Source: Terrimesophilobacter bigeumensis (lineage in GTDB: Bacteria > Actinomycetota > Actinomycetes > Actinomycetales > Microbacteriaceae). Taken from it: a DNA stretch of 64,000 nt. Under the pieces are notes generated by a model that was not told the origin of the DNA, ran no database searches, and saw nothing but the letters and a program-made list of their open reading frames with translations. Where the stretch lies: assembly GCF_039537265.1 (NCBI RefSeq), contig NZ_BAABAE010000002.1:359503-423502 (forward strand), written 5' to 3'. A program made the translations under genes and the position numbers. Of this stretch, positions 53,551 to 62,319 are shown piece by piece (the stretch's first letter is position 1; every line of letters starts with the position of its first letter).

Positions 53551-54909
53551 ATGCTCGACGTCGCCGTCTGCCTCGGATCGGAGACCGAGGATCGTACGAT
53601 CGCGGAGCTCGAGCGCCACGGCTACCGCGTCGTGCTCCGCGCGGGGACCGCCGCCGAACTCGAGGAGGGGATCGGGGCAGTGCCGTTCGAGGTCGCCCTG
53701 TGCGGCGCGGAGCCGGACCGCCTGACCTCTACCCTGCTCGCGGCATGCGATTCGGCGGGGGTGCGTCTCGTCGCCGTGGCGTCGGGGGGCGCGGGCCGCA
53801 ACAATGCCGCGAGGCTCGGCCTTCACGAGGTGGTCGACGCATCCGCCGCCTGGCCCGAGCTGGAGAGGCTCCTCACGGCCGGGATCGCTTCTCGTGGTCC
53901 GGGCGGTCACGACCGGGCTCCCGGTCCTTTACGGGGGAGCACTGTGGATCCCACAGGGATCCCGGAACGCGCGCCCGTCGAAGACAGCGCTGACCCCCGG
54001 GATCGCATGGTCACCCCGGACCGCTCGGACGACCACGAGAGGTCCAGCCGAGGAGAGGTCATCGCGGTGTGGGGTCCGGCGGGATCCCCTGGGCGAACGA
54101 CGATCGCCATCGCGATCGCGGCCGAACTCGCGGCGGAGGGGTATTCGGTGGCCCTCGCCGACGCCGACACCCACAGCGGATCCGTCGCTCCGGCGCTGGG
54201 GCTGCTCGACGAGGCACCGGGATTCGCCGCGGCGTGCCGACTCGCGACCACCGACAGCCTCAGCACCGAGGAGCTCGAACGCATCGGGGAGCGGTTCCGT
54301 TCACCGCACGGCAGCTTCTGGGTGCTCACCGGGCTCGGTCGTCCGCACCGCTGGCCCGAGCTCTCGGCCGAGCGCGTCGTCGCGACGATCGACGCCTGTC
54401 GTGCCTGGGTCGACTTCACCGTGCTCGACACCGGCTTCAGTCTCGAGAACGACGAGGAGATCTCGAGCGACCTGTTCGCGCCCCGGCGCAACGCGGCGAC
54501 CATCACGACGCTCCGCGAAGCAGACCGTGTCGTCGCAGTGGGCTCCGGGGACCCGGTGGGCCTCTCGCGCTTCCTGCGTGCGCACGTCGACCTGCTCGAG
54601 ATCGTCGACGCCGAACGGGTGACGACCGTCGTGAACAAGATCCGCGGCAGCGCGATCGGGTTGAACCCGAGCGGCCAGGTCGAGCAGACCCTGCAGCGGT
54701 TCGGCGGCATCATCGGTCCCGTGCTGGTTCCCCACGACCAGCAGGCCCTGGATGCCGCGGTGCTGAGCGGCAAGACGCTGCGGGATGTCGCGGGCAAGTC
54801 ACCCGCGCGGATCGCCCTCAGCAGGCTTGTCGCGTCGCGCCTGCTCCCCGGCGGGGCTGAGGCGCAGGCAGGCCGGATGAGACGCGGCCGGTTCGCGCCG
54901 AGGCGATAA
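53551..54909 (+). CDS. CpaE/MinD-like AAA ATPase
   Basis: A 452-residue protein. ATG 53551 is preferred because GGGAGG (53540-53545) lies 5 nt upstream; the GTG at 53545 overlaps the previous stop. Residues 1-115 resemble a receiver-like domain without a clear Asp pocket. A disordered, charged linker follows, and the ParA/MinD-like domain begins with VIAVWGPAGSPGRTTIAIAI; its deviant Walker A (175-184) is GPAGSPGRTT. VALADADTHSGSVAPALGLL is the switch I region. Such proteins localise pilus or secretion machinery. Confidence 0.87.
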   Translation: MLDVAVCLGSETEDRTIAELERHGYRVVLRAGTAAELEEGIGAVPFEVALCGAEPDRLTSTLLAACDSAGVRLVAVASGGAGRNNAARLGLHEVVDASAAWPELERLLTAGIASRGPGGHDRAPGPLRGSTVDPTGIPERAPVEDSADPRDRMVTPDRSDDHERSSRGEVIAVWGPAGSPGRTTIAIAIAAELAAEGYSVALADADTHSGSVAPALGLLDEAPGFAAACRLATTDSLSTEELERIGERFRSPHGSFWVLTGLGRPHRWPELSAERVVATIDACRAWVDFTVLDTGFSLENDEEISSDLFAPRRNAATITTLREADRVVAVGSGDPVGLSRFLRAHVDLLEIVDAERVTTVVNKIRGSAIGLNPSGQVEQTLQRFGGIIGPVLVPHDQQALDAAVLSGKTLRDVAGKSPARIALSRLVASRLLPGGAEAQAGRMRRGRFAPRR

Positions 54910-54951
54910 CGTGCCCCGTGCCCGCACCGTGTATGGGACCATCGGAACCGT

Positions 54952-56604
54952 TCAGCCCTCGAGTCGAACGACCTCGGTCCTACCCTCCGCCCCGGCGACG
55001 ACGAGGACATGCCTGGCCTCGATGCCGTCGAGCGCCGCGACGAGGGCGGCGGCGTCCGGTTCGCCGGCCACGGCATCCGCCCGGCGCAGCACCGTGACCC
55101 GCGCACCGGTCGCCTCGTGGATCGCGGTGACGAGAAGGTCGGAGGCGGGTGAGCTCACCAGCGTGACCTTCTCGATCGTGCGCCGACTCTCGACGCTCGG
55201 CATCGCCGCACGGTCCCCGCGCCAGAGCACGAAGTGGTACGCCGCGACGAGCACGGTCGCCACGAGCAGGCCGAGTGCCTGGCGGGTGCGCTCGAGCAGG
55301 CTCCCGCCCGAGGCCCCGTCGAGGGCGAAGGAGAAGAGCTGGTAGCCGATCACGAGAAGGGTGATGAGGGCCACGAGGGCGCTCAGGCCGAAGATCACCA
55401 CGAGGTAGACGCGCCGTCCGGGGGTCGAGATCCGCGCGGCAGAGGACGCACTGCCCGGCCGCCACGACGCCCACCACAGGGCGCCGCCGACGAGCAGGGC
55501 GCTGATGCCGCCGATGAGCAGCGGCCGTTGGTCGGCGCCGACGAGCGAGGGGCTGAACGAGGCGAGCAGGGCGTTGACGGTCACGCCGACCCCGGTCGCG
55601 GCGGTGGCGAGGGCGACGCCAGAGGCGACGAGACCGGTCGCCTTGTGCACGGCATCCGGATGCTCGGTGACGACACGACTGTGGTAGACGAGCACGAGGG
55701 CGCCGAACGCCGCTGACGAGACGGCGAGCCCGAGAGGGTCGAGGATCACCGAAAGCGGGTCACCCGCAGTGACGAGGAGGCGGAGCACGGTGTAGAGGGT
55801 GAAAGTCACCCCGTAGATGAAGAGTGCGAAGGAGGCGAAGCCGGTGACGAACACGAGCAGCACGGTCGCGAAACCGGTGCGCTGCTCGCGCACGCCCGCG
55901 CGGAACCAGTGCCACCACCAGAGCAGTCCGCCGCCGACCGCCCAGACGAGCGGCTGAAGCACCGCCTGCCAGAGCGGGATACCGATCACGGTCGTCACGG
56001 TGAAGGTCTCGGTCGCCGAGTCGATGAGGGTGCCGAGGGCGTCCACGAGTCCGCCGACACCCATCCAGAGTCCGGTGAGCGAGGCGATCGCCGGGGCGAC
56101 CCCGATGAGTCGCACCGGAGCCTTGGCGGGGTGGCGCCACATCCAGTAGTGCCAGATCCAGACGAGGCCCCAGACGATCGCGATGGCGAGATTCGAGGGC
56201 TGCCAGCGGTCGGCGATGAGCGCCTCCGCCCAGGCGAACAGGGCGAGAGTGAAGACGAGCAGCGCGACGGTCGAGGCGAGCACGAGGTAGAGCGGCCAGG
56301 CGATGGATGCGCGGTCGCGCGACATCGCCGACTCCCGCCAGGTGAGCCACCACAACAGCGCCGCGAGCGGGCCGGCGATGAGGGTGAAGGCGAGGGACTG
56401 GGCGAGCCCGGCGTTGTCGGAGAAGGCGATCATGCTGCCGTCGTCCAACACACGTTCGAGGAGACCGCTCAGACCGATCGCGGCGATGACCACCATGACG
56501 AACAGGAGCAGGTAGGTGATGAACCGGCGGACGGTCTGCACGCCGCCGGCGGCCGACGGTGCGGCCGGAGGGGCGCTCACGGGGGTGGGGGCCGGTGCCG
56601 TCAT
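54952..56604 (-). CDS. DUF5671 domain membrane protein
   Basis: A 550-residue protein with about 13-14 hydrophobic segments, opening with a Pro/Ala-rich cytoplasmic 25 residues and then VQTVRRFITYLLLFVMVVIA, the DUF5671 helix pattern seen in several repeats along the chain. The C-terminal 110 residues are cytoplasmic (LLVTAIHEATGARVTVLRRA, VLVVAGAEGRTEVVRLEG). Its ATG overlaps the upstream stop by 4 nt, so it works with the small anchored protein. Confidence 0.8.
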   Translation of the reverse strand: MTAPAPTPVSAPPAAPSAAGGVQTVRRFITYLLLFVMVVIAAIGLSGLLERVLDDGSMIAFSDNAGLAQSLAFTLIAGPLAALLWWLTWRESAMSRDRASIAWPLYLVLASTVALLVFTLALFAWAEALIADRWQPSNLAIAIVWGLVWIWHYWMWRHPAKAPVRLIGVAPAIASLTGLWMGVGGLVDALGTLIDSATETFTVTTVIGIPLWQAVLQPLVWAVGGGLLWWWHWFRAGVREQRTGFATVLLVFVTGFASFALFIYGVTFTLYTVLRLLVTAGDPLSVILDPLGLAVSSAAFGALVLVYHSRVVTEHPDAVHKATGLVASGVALATAATGVGVTVNALLASFSPSLVGADQRPLLIGGISALLVGGALWWASWRPGSASSAARISTPGRRVYLVVIFGLSALVALITLLVIGYQLFSFALDGASGGSLLERTRQALGLLVATVLVAAYHFVLWRGDRAAMPSVESRRTIEKVTLVSSPASDLLVTAIHEATGARVTVLRRADAVAGEPDAAALVAALDGIEARHVLVVAGAEGRTEVVRLEG

Positions 56605-57065
56605 TGCTCGACCTTCGTGTTGTAGCAGATCGTGAACTGCCAGGGTGCGGTCTCCACTAGCCACTGGCCGCCCTCCATCGCGAGGGTGAACGAGTCCTCC
56701 GTCTGATAGCTCGACGAACCGAACGGGCCACTGCCGTAGTCGGTGGCGATCGAGACGCGAACGGTCGCGTGGTCGCCGCTGACCTTCGTGGAGACCAGGG
56801 TGAGACGCACGCTCGAATCCCCTTCGGGGTCGAGACGCTCGCAGTTGTCGCGGACCTCTTTGGTCAGGAGCGGGGTGATGGCACTCAGGTCGCCTTCGAT
56901 GACCGCCGTCGTGTACGCCTGTACGACACCTTCGGGTGTGGTGGGATCGAGCGGGGCGGGGGTACCACGCGTGAACACCACCACGAGTGAGAGGATCACG
57001 ACAGCGGCGATGACGGAGACGATGACGACGAGTGTGCGGTCAGGTCTCCCGGAGGTGGTCTGCAT
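56601..57065 (-). CDS. Small membrane-anchored extracytoplasmic protein
   Basis: A 154-residue protein started at ATG 57065. Helix TLVVIVSVIAAVVILSLVVV at about 12-31 anchors a 120-residue extracytoplasmic domain that begins PTTPEGVVQAYTTAVIEGDL, the usual opening of NTF2-like domains in actinobacterial membrane proteins. The end WLVETAPWQFTICYN has the pattern of their last strand. CATGCT 6 nt upstream may be the -10. Translationally coupled to the DUF5671 gene. Function unknown. Confidence 0.8.
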   Translation of the reverse strand: MQTTSGRPDRTLVVIVSVIAAVVILSLVVVFTRGTPAPLDPTTPEGVVQAYTTAVIEGDLSAITPLLTKEVRDNCERLDPEGDSSVRLTLVSTKVSGDHATVRVSIATDYGSGPFGSSSYQTEDSFTLAMEGGQWLVETAPWQFTICYNTKVEQ

Positions 57066-57137
57066 GTGACCAGCATGCTGTATCCGAGGCCGCCTGACTA
57101 GAGGCGTTCCGGAGGGTGGATCGCGGGGTTCGGCCCG

Positions 57138-57143
57138 TAGGCT
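57138..57143 (+). promoter_or_regulatory. -10 element (TAGGCT) for leaderless pdtaS
   Basis: TAGGCT stands 6 nt before the pdtaS GTG at 57150; no ribosome-binding site is present. Confidence 0.45.
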
Positions 57144-57149
57144 GGTCGG

Positions 57150-58643
57150 GTGTCGACACTCTCCGATCTGGTCCAGGCGCACGGGCGCGCGAGCGAGGCG
57201 GACATCGACTGGCTGCACCTGCTGGTCGGGGATCTGCAGCTGCTCGCCGACCTCGCTTTCGCCGATATCGTGCTGTGGGTACCAACGACCGTCGGGGGAT
57301 TCGTGGCCGTCACGCACGCCCGGCCCTCATCCTCGGCGACCCTGTTCTACCGCGACTTCGTCGGCCAGGAGATCAAGCCGGAATGGAGCGCGCTCGTCAT
57401 GGATGCCTGGACGAGTGGCCGGATCGCCGACTCCTCGGCGCCCGACTGGTATGAGGAGACACCGACCCGGGTCCGCGCGGTGCCGGTCGTGCACCGCAAC
57501 CCGGAGGCGGAGCCGCAAGCGGGGCGCAAACCCATCGCCGTGCTCACGCGGCACACCAACCTGAGCGAGGCGAGAACGCCGAGCCGCCAGGAACTCACCT
57601 TCAACGAGTGTGCGAACGAGATCTTCGCCATGATCGCGGTGGGGGACTTCCCCGACCTGAGCGCACCCACCGGACCCAGGCGCGGGGCGCCGCGCGCATC
57701 CGACGGCCTGCTCAAACTGGATGTCGAGGGCGTCGTCACCTTCGCGAGCCCCAACGGGCTGTCCGCGTTCAACCGGATGGGGTTCGCCGGCGAACTCGAG
57801 GGGGAGGCGCTGGCCGAGGTGACCGCGGGGCTCATCGAGAACGCGGCGGCGGTCGACGAGTCGCTTCCGCTCGTCGTGACCGGGCGGGCGCCGTGGCGCA
57901 CAGAGATCGAGGCACGCGGGGTGGCGGTCGCGCTCCGGGCGATCCCGATCCGCCGGAAGGGGGAGCGGGCCGGTGCGATCGTGCTCTGTCGTGACGTCAC
58001 CGAGCTGCGCCACCAGGAGCAGGAGCTGCTCACCAAGGATGCGACGATCCGCGAGATCCACCACCGGGTCAAGAACAACCTGCAGACGGTCGCCTCATTG
58101 CTGCGCATCCAGGCCCGCCGGTCGCACTCCGAGGATGCCAGGGACTCGCTCAACCACGCCATGCGCCGGGTCGCCGCGATCGCGGTCGTGCACGACACCC
58201 TGAGCGAGGGGCTCAACCAGAACGTCGACTTCGACGCGGTGTTCGACCGCGTGCTGCTGCTCATCGCCGAGGTCGCCTCGTCACACGCGACGAAGGCGCA
58301 TCCGAAGTTCTCGGGGAGCTTCGGCGAGTTGCCGAGTGCCTACGCGACGCCCCTCGCCCTCGCCCTGACCGAGCTCGTGACCAACGCGGTCGAACACGGG
58401 CTCGCCGGGCGGGAGGGCGAGGTGGAGATCATCGCGAACCGTACGGAGGAGACCCTGAGCGTCAAGGTGCGCGACAACGGGGTCGGACTCGGAGAGGGCA
58501 AGGTCGGCACCGGGCTCGGCACTCAGATCGTGCGCACGCTCATCCAGGGCGAGCTCGGGGGCACGATCGACTGGCACACGATCATGGGCAGCGGCACCGA
58601 GGTGACGATCGAGGTTCCGCTGACCTGGCTGACGAAGCCTTAG
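57150..58643 (+). CDS. pdtaS: Cytosolic sensor histidine kinase PdtaS
   Basis: A 497-residue soluble kinase started at GTG 57150. The GAF-like domain (about 20-165, with DLQLLADLAFADIVLWVP) and PAS domain (about 185-285) precede the HWE/HisKA_2 phospho-acceptor EIHHRVKNNLQTVASLLRIQ (His304/His305) and the HATPase domain (ELVTNAVEHGLAG, VRDNGVGLGEG, GTGLGTQIVRTL). The close likeness to mycobacterial PdtaS (Rv3220c), next to whiB1 as in mycobacteria, makes the call firm. Its partner PdtaR, an RNA-binding antiterminator, is not in this window. Confidence 0.93.
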   Translation: MSTLSDLVQAHGRASEADIDWLHLLVGDLQLLADLAFADIVLWVPTTVGGFVAVTHARPSSSATLFYRDFVGQEIKPEWSALVMDAWTSGRIADSSAPDWYEETPTRVRAVPVVHRNPEAEPQAGRKPIAVLTRHTNLSEARTPSRQELTFNECANEIFAMIAVGDFPDLSAPTGPRRGAPRASDGLLKLDVEGVVTFASPNGLSAFNRMGFAGELEGEALAEVTAGLIENAAAVDESLPLVVTGRAPWRTEIEARGVAVALRAIPIRRKGERAGAIVLCRDVTELRHQEQELLTKDATIREIHHRVKNNLQTVASLLRIQARRSHSEDARDSLNHAMRRVAAIAVVHDTLSEGLNQNVDFDAVFDRVLLLIAEVASSHATKAHPKFSGSFGELPSAYATPLALALTELVTNAVEHGLAGREGEVEIIANRTEETLSVKVRDNGVGLGEGKVGTGLGTQIVRTLIQGELGGTIDWHTIMGSGTEVTIEVPLTWLTKP

Positions 58644-58689
58644 CCCGCCTGCCGGTCGAGTGCCGCGGGGAGGCGGTGTATCGAGACCC

Positions 58690-58938
58690 TTAGGAAGCGC
58701 GGCGGGCGCGTGCGGCGCGGCGCTTGAGGGCGCGGCGCTCATCCTCGCTCAGGCCGCCCCAGACGCCAGAGTCCTGGTTGGTCTCGAGGGCGTACTGCAG
58801 GCACATCTCGCTGACGGTGCAGCGGGCGCAGACGGCCTTCGCCTTCTCGATCTGGTCGACGGCGGGGCCGGTGTTCCCGACGGGGAAGAACAGCTCGGGG
58901 TCGGCAGTGAGGCATGCGGCTTTGTCGCGCCAGTCCAT
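58690..58938 (-). CDS. whiB1: WhiB1 iron-sulfur regulator
   Basis: An 82-residue WhiB protein started at ATG 58938 behind AAGGAG. Cys9, Cys37, Cys40 and Cys46 bind the [4Fe-4S] cluster at the same positions as mycobacterial WhiB1, GVWGG is at 58-62 and the basic tail RRALKRRAARARRAS follows. WhiB1 binds the major sigma factor and responds to nitric oxide. The region upstream (58939-59105) has TTGACC on the minus strand (59078-59073), without a convincing -10. Neighbour pdtaS is convergent. Confidence 0.95.
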   Translation of the reverse strand: MDWRDKAACLTADPELFFPVGNTGPAVDQIEKAKAVCARCTVSEMCLQYALETNQDSGVWGGLSEDERRALKRRAARARRAS

Positions 58939-59105
58939 AGTGATGTGCTCCTTGGTGAATGCGTGAGTGCATGGCTCGATGACCCGGAGACCGGGTGAGA
59001 ACAATGGAGTTGGGATATGCCCACGCCACTGTGAGCGACAAATCGACCTCAACTAGACTCTCATACCGGTTGGGTCAAATCAATAGTTTTGTATGGGATA
59101 TCTCT

Positions 59106-59525
59106 GTGAGTGAAGACAAATCGGGCGACAGGACGGATGTTGCACCCCGACGACCGGTCCTGCTCACCGTGCTCGCGGCCATGCTCTTCCTGGAGGCGGC
59201 GCTCCTGGCGGCGACCGCGGGGTTCCTGTTCTTCGAGCTCATCACCGAGACGCCGGCATCCTATGCGAGCGCGATCGCCATCCTGGGCCTCGTCCTGATC
59301 GCCGCCGCATGGCTTGTGGTCGTCGCGGTCGGCGCACTGCGGGCCAGGCCGTGGGTGCGCGGTGCCGCGCTCACCTGGCAGGTGCTGCAGCTGGCTGTCG
59401 CGGTCGGGAGCTTCCAGGGGCTCTTCCCCCGGGATGACATCGGCTGGTTCCTGCTCGTGCCGGCGGTGATCGTGCTGTTCCTGCTCTTCACCCGGTCGGT
59501 TATGGCCGCGACGCGGCGGGACTAG
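59106..59525 (+). CDS. Conserved four-helix membrane protein
   Basis: A 139-residue protein started at GTG 59106 (VSEDKSGDRTDVAPRRPV). Four hydrophobic helices: LLTVLAAMLFLEAALLAATA, YASAIAILGLVLIAAAWLVV, AALTWQVLQLAVAVGSF and WFLLVPAVIVLFLLF. No domain recognised, though similar proteins stand by whiB1 in Microbacteriaceae. TATGGG 8 nt before the start may be a -10 for a leaderless mRNA. A longer frame to 58995 reads into the whiB1 promoter region. Confidence 0.75.
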   Translation: MSEDKSGDRTDVAPRRPVLLTVLAAMLFLEAALLAATAGFLFFELITETPASYASAIAILGLVLIAAAWLVVVAVGALRARPWVRGAALTWQVLQLAVAVGSFQGLFPRDDIGWFLLVPAVIVLFLLFTRSVMAATRRD

Positions 59526-59548
59526 GCGGCCAGTATGGGCTTCCGGTT

Positions 59549-60028
59549 TCAGGCATCCAGCCCGAGGAGCTTGCGCAGCCTCGCGACGTGGCCGGTGGCC
59601 TTGACGTTGTAGAGGGGGAGCTCGATGCGACCGGACTCGTCGATGACGAAGGTCGAGCGGATCGTGCCGGTCACGGCCTTGCCGTAGAGCGACTTCTCGC
59701 CCCAGGCGCCGTATGCCTTGTGGATGTCGAGTCCCGGGTCGCTGAGGAGCGGGAAGCTCAGGTGCTCCTCCGTCTTGAACTTCACGAGTGCGGGGAGTTC
59801 GTCCTTGGAGAGGCCGAGCACCTGGTAGCCGGAGGAGGCGAGGGAGTTCAGGTTGTCGCGGAAGTCGCAGGCCTCCGTCGTGCAGCCGGGGGTGGATGCG
59901 GCCGGGTAGAAGTAGACGATGACCTTTCGTCCGAGGAAGTCGGAGAGGGAGACCGGTCTGCCGGTCTCATCGCTCAGGGTGAAGGCGGGGGCGAGGTCCC
60001 CGGGCTGAAGTTCTACGGCATCCGACAT
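59549..60028 (-). CDS. bcp: Thioredoxin-dependent thiol peroxidase (BCP type)
   Basis: A 159-residue peroxiredoxin started at ATG 60028 behind AAGGAG. Peroxidatic Cys49 and resolving Cys54 are in STPGCTTEACDFRDNL, the atypical 2-Cys BCP arrangement. The VYFYPAASTPGC strand and the final KATGHVARLRKLLGL helix fit. It reduces hydroperoxides in the cytoplasm with thioredoxin. Monocistronic, upstream of the tRNA-Lys gene on the opposite strand. Confidence 0.94.
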   Translation of the reverse strand: MSDAVELQPGDLAPAFTLSDETGRPVSLSDFLGRKVIVYFYPAASTPGCTTEACDFRDNLNSLASSGYQVLGLSKDELPALVKFKTEEHLSFPLLSDPGLDIHKAYGAWGEKSLYGKAVTGTIRSTFVIDESGRIELPLYNVKATGHVARLRKLLGLDA

Positions 60029-60121
60029 GGGTCTCCTTGCGAGCGTGACGGGTCCGACTTTCCGGCCCCTGACTCTCATGCTAATCTTGTTCGTCGGCCC
60101 GGGTTCAGCATCCGGGCCCGC

Positions 60122-60194
<73 letters not shown>

Positions 60195-60244
60195 CTCCAG
60201 AGCCGCACTGTCCGATCGTTCCCGACTGCGGAACCGACCTGTCG

Positions 60245-61231
60245 TCATCGTCCGACCAGCCCGAGGTGGTCGCGGTCGTAGCGGTCGCCCTGCACGCCGA
60301 TCCGGCTCGCCACTGAGTTGAGCTCGGCGAGTTCGTCGGCGGAGAGCGCGATAGTCGTCGCCGCCGCGTTCTCCGCGAGTCGTTCGCGTCGGCGGGTGCC
60401 CGGGATGGGCACGATCCAGGGCTGCTGTGCGAGGAGCCAGGCGAGTGCGAGTTGCCCGGGGGTCGCACCCTTCGCCGCCGCAAGACCGGCCACGTTGTCG
60501 ACGAGTGCCTGGTTGGCGGCACGGTTCTCAGCTTTGAAACGCGGGATGGTGGCCCGGATGTCGCCCTCGGCGAACCTCGTGGAACTGCCGACATCGCCGG
60601 TGAGGAAGCCTCTGCCGAGCGGGCTGAACGGAACGAAACCGATGCCGAGTTCTGCCAGGGTCGGCAGCACCTCCGGCTCGGGGTCGCGCGTCCAGAGCGA
60701 GTATTCGCTCTGGACGGCGGTCACCGGATGCACCGCGTGGGCCGCGCGGATGGTCCCTGCGGCCGCCTCGGAGAGCCCGAAGTGCCGCACCTTCCCGGCC
60801 TGGACCAGTTCGCCGACCGTGCCGGCGACATCCTCGATCGGCACGGCCGGGTCGACGCGGTGCTGATAGAAGAGGTCGAGTGTTTCGACGCGGAGGCGCC
60901 GGAGCGAATCGTCGGCGACCCTCCTGATGTGCTCCGGGGTGCTGTCGAGTCCGACCGATCGCCCATCCTCGATTCGCCAGCCGAACTTGGTGGCGATGAC
61001 CACCTCGTCGCGCAGCGGTTCCAGGGCCTCCCCGACGAGCTCCTCGTTGACGAACGGCCCATAGACCTCAGCGGTGTCGAAGAAGGTGATTCCACGCTCT
61101 ACGGCATCCCGCAGCACCCCGACCATCGCCTGTCGGTCGCCAGGGTTGGGCCCGTAGCTTTCGGACATGCCCATGCAGCCGAGACCGAGGGCGGACACCT
61201 GGAGTCCTTGCCCGAGTGTTCGCGTGTGCAT
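60245..61231 (-). CDS. Aldo/keto reductase
   Basis: A 328-residue NADPH-dependent oxidoreductase of the AKR superfamily (YhdN/AKR11-13-like). Catalytic residues are visible: Asp and Tyr in FFDTAEVYGPFVNEELVGEA, Lys in VIATKFGW and the His of FYQHRVDPAVP. The cofactor end contains IVPIPGTRRRERLAENAAAT. Start ATG 61231 has GGAGGA upstream. The natural aldehyde or ketone is unknown. Its neighbours give no pathway hint. Confidence 0.93.
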   Translation of the reverse strand: MHTRTLGQGLQVSALGLGCMGMSESYGPNPGDRQAMVGVLRDAVERGITFFDTAEVYGPFVNEELVGEALEPLRDEVVIATKFGWRIEDGRSVGLDSTPEHIRRVADDSLRRLRVETLDLFYQHRVDPAVPIEDVAGTVGELVQAGKVRHFGLSEAAAGTIRAAHAVHPVTAVQSEYSLWTRDPEPEVLPTLAELGIGFVPFSPLGRGFLTGDVGSSTRFAEGDIRATIPRFKAENRAANQALVDNVAGLAAAKGATPGQLALAWLLAQQPWIVPIPGTRRRERLAENAAATTIALSADELAELNSVASRIGVQGDRYDRDHLGLVGR

Positions 61232-61374
61232 CCGAGGTTCCTCCGTCAGCCGGCTTCAGTGAGAGTCGTCGACAACGATTCTGCGCCTCGCGCACGCCGA
61301 CGTCGACCCATGGTCACGGACCGCTGCGTCGACGCCGAGCCTTCCCGTCGCGGTGGTGGACAGAGAGCGGCGAC

Positions 61375-61551
61375 TCAGCGATCGATGCGGTGCATGATGT
61401 GCACCGGGATGAAGACGCCGACAGAGACGGCGAGCAGGCCGCCCGCGAAGGTCACGAGACCGAGGTTCTCCGGGACGTCGAAGGCGATCCCCATGAGGTA
61501 GAGACCCGCGGCGAAGATCACGAAGGAGACGACGAAACCGATACCGTTCAT
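61375..61551 (-). CDS. Small two-helix membrane protein (58 aa)
   Basis: Encodes 58 residues with helices GIGFVVSFVIFAAGLYLMGI and LGLVTFAGGLLAVSVGVFIP and the end HIMHRIDR. Short loop FDVPEN between them. The composition and layout resemble conserved small membrane proteins of Microbacteriaceae; function unknown. Lies 18 bp downstream of the Ala/Pro-rich membrane protein gene on the same strand. Confidence 0.65.
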   Translation of the reverse strand: MNGIGFVVSFVIFAAGLYLMGIAFDVPENLGLVTFAGGLLAVSVGVFIPVHIMHRIDR

Positions 61552-61569
61552 GGCTCCATCCTAGGATGC

Positions 61570-62052
61570 CTACGGCTTCTTCGGAGCCGCCTTGGGAGCG
61601 GGCTTCGTTGCGGGCTTCGGGGTGGCGGGGATCTTCGGCGCCGGCTTCGTCGGCGCGGTCTTCGCTGCGGATGTCCTCGGTGCAGCCTTCGGGGCGGGCA
61701 CGGTCGCGGCCGCTGTTCCGGATGCGGCTGCGGGAGAGGCATCCGTGCTTGCCGTCGTGGGCTTGGCCGGCGCAGGCGTGGCGGGCTTCGCCGCTGCGGC
61801 GGCCGGGGTGGTGGGTGCGGTGGGTGCCGCGGGCGGAGCAGGTGGGGTGGCTGGAGTCACCGGACGCGGCGGCTCGTTCTTCGCGACATAGAGCTGGGCG
61901 GCGCGGGTGCCGACGAGCAGGAAGCGCACGAGCAGGAACAGCACGGCGACGAGGACGCTGAAGCACAGAATCCAGACGAAGGCGGCGAGCATGCCGCCGA
62001 AGATGGACAGAAGTCCGTGGCCGAAGCCCCAGCCGAAGTCAGGATTCCACAT
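61570..62052 (-). CDS. Membrane protein with Ala/Pro/Lys-rich tail
   Basis: A 160-residue protein. Residues 1-52 contain two hydrophobic stretches (GFGHGLLSIFGGMLAAFVWI and LCFSVLVAVLFLLVRFLLVG). The last 95 residues are low-complexity Ala/Pro/Thr/Lys repeats of APKAAPK type, becoming basic at the end, reminiscent of the histone-H1-like tails of actinobacterial proteins. Could bind nucleic acid or cell-wall polymer. Begins 2 nt after the 62-aa gene. Confidence 0.65.
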   Translation of the reverse strand: MWNPDFGWGFGHGLLSIFGGMLAAFVWILCFSVLVAVLFLLVRFLLVGTRAAQLYVAKNEPPRPVTPATPPAPPAAPTAPTTPAAAAAKPATPAPAKPTTASTDASPAAASGTAAATVPAPKAAPRTSAAKTAPTKPAPKIPATPKPATKPAPKAAPKKP

Positions 62053-62054
62053 GG

Positions 62055-62243
62055 TTACTCCTCAAGCTCGTCGATGTCTTGTTCTTTCAGGACCGTACCG
62101 ACCGCGACCGCGATCGTCAGCCCCCAGATGACCCACAGGAGGGCCAGGCGCCAGTCGCGCGGACCCTTCCGCGTCGCCTGTATCGTGCTCCAGCCGCCGA
62201 ACAGGGCGCTGAGCATGGTGCCGCTGAAGATGAACTTTCGCAC
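62055..62243 (-). CDS. Small membrane protein (62 aa)
   Basis: A 62-residue protein. Hydrophobic SGTMLSALFGGWSTI, a positively charged RKGPRDWR loop and helix LALLWVIWGLTIAVAVGTVL, then an acidic tail DIDELEE. Two bp upstream of the next gene, hence one operon with the 160-aa and possibly the 58-aa protein. Function unknown. Confidence 0.6.
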   Translation of the reverse strand: MRKFIFSGTMLSALFGGWSTIQATRKGPRDWRLALLWVIWGLTIAVAVGTVLKEQDIDELEE

Positions 62244-62307
62244 GGGTCAACGCTACCGTGTCCTCCACAGCATGGTGGATTCACAGATGCGATGCACAGG
62301 CGGAGCA

Positions 62308-62313
62308 TAGGCT
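62308..62313 (+). promoter_or_regulatory. -10 element (TAGGCT) for leaderless phosphoribosyltransferase gene
   Basis: TAGGCT is 6 nt before the ATG at 62320; no ribosome site, same layout as pdtaS. Confidence 0.45.
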
Positions 62314-62319
62314 GGCGGC

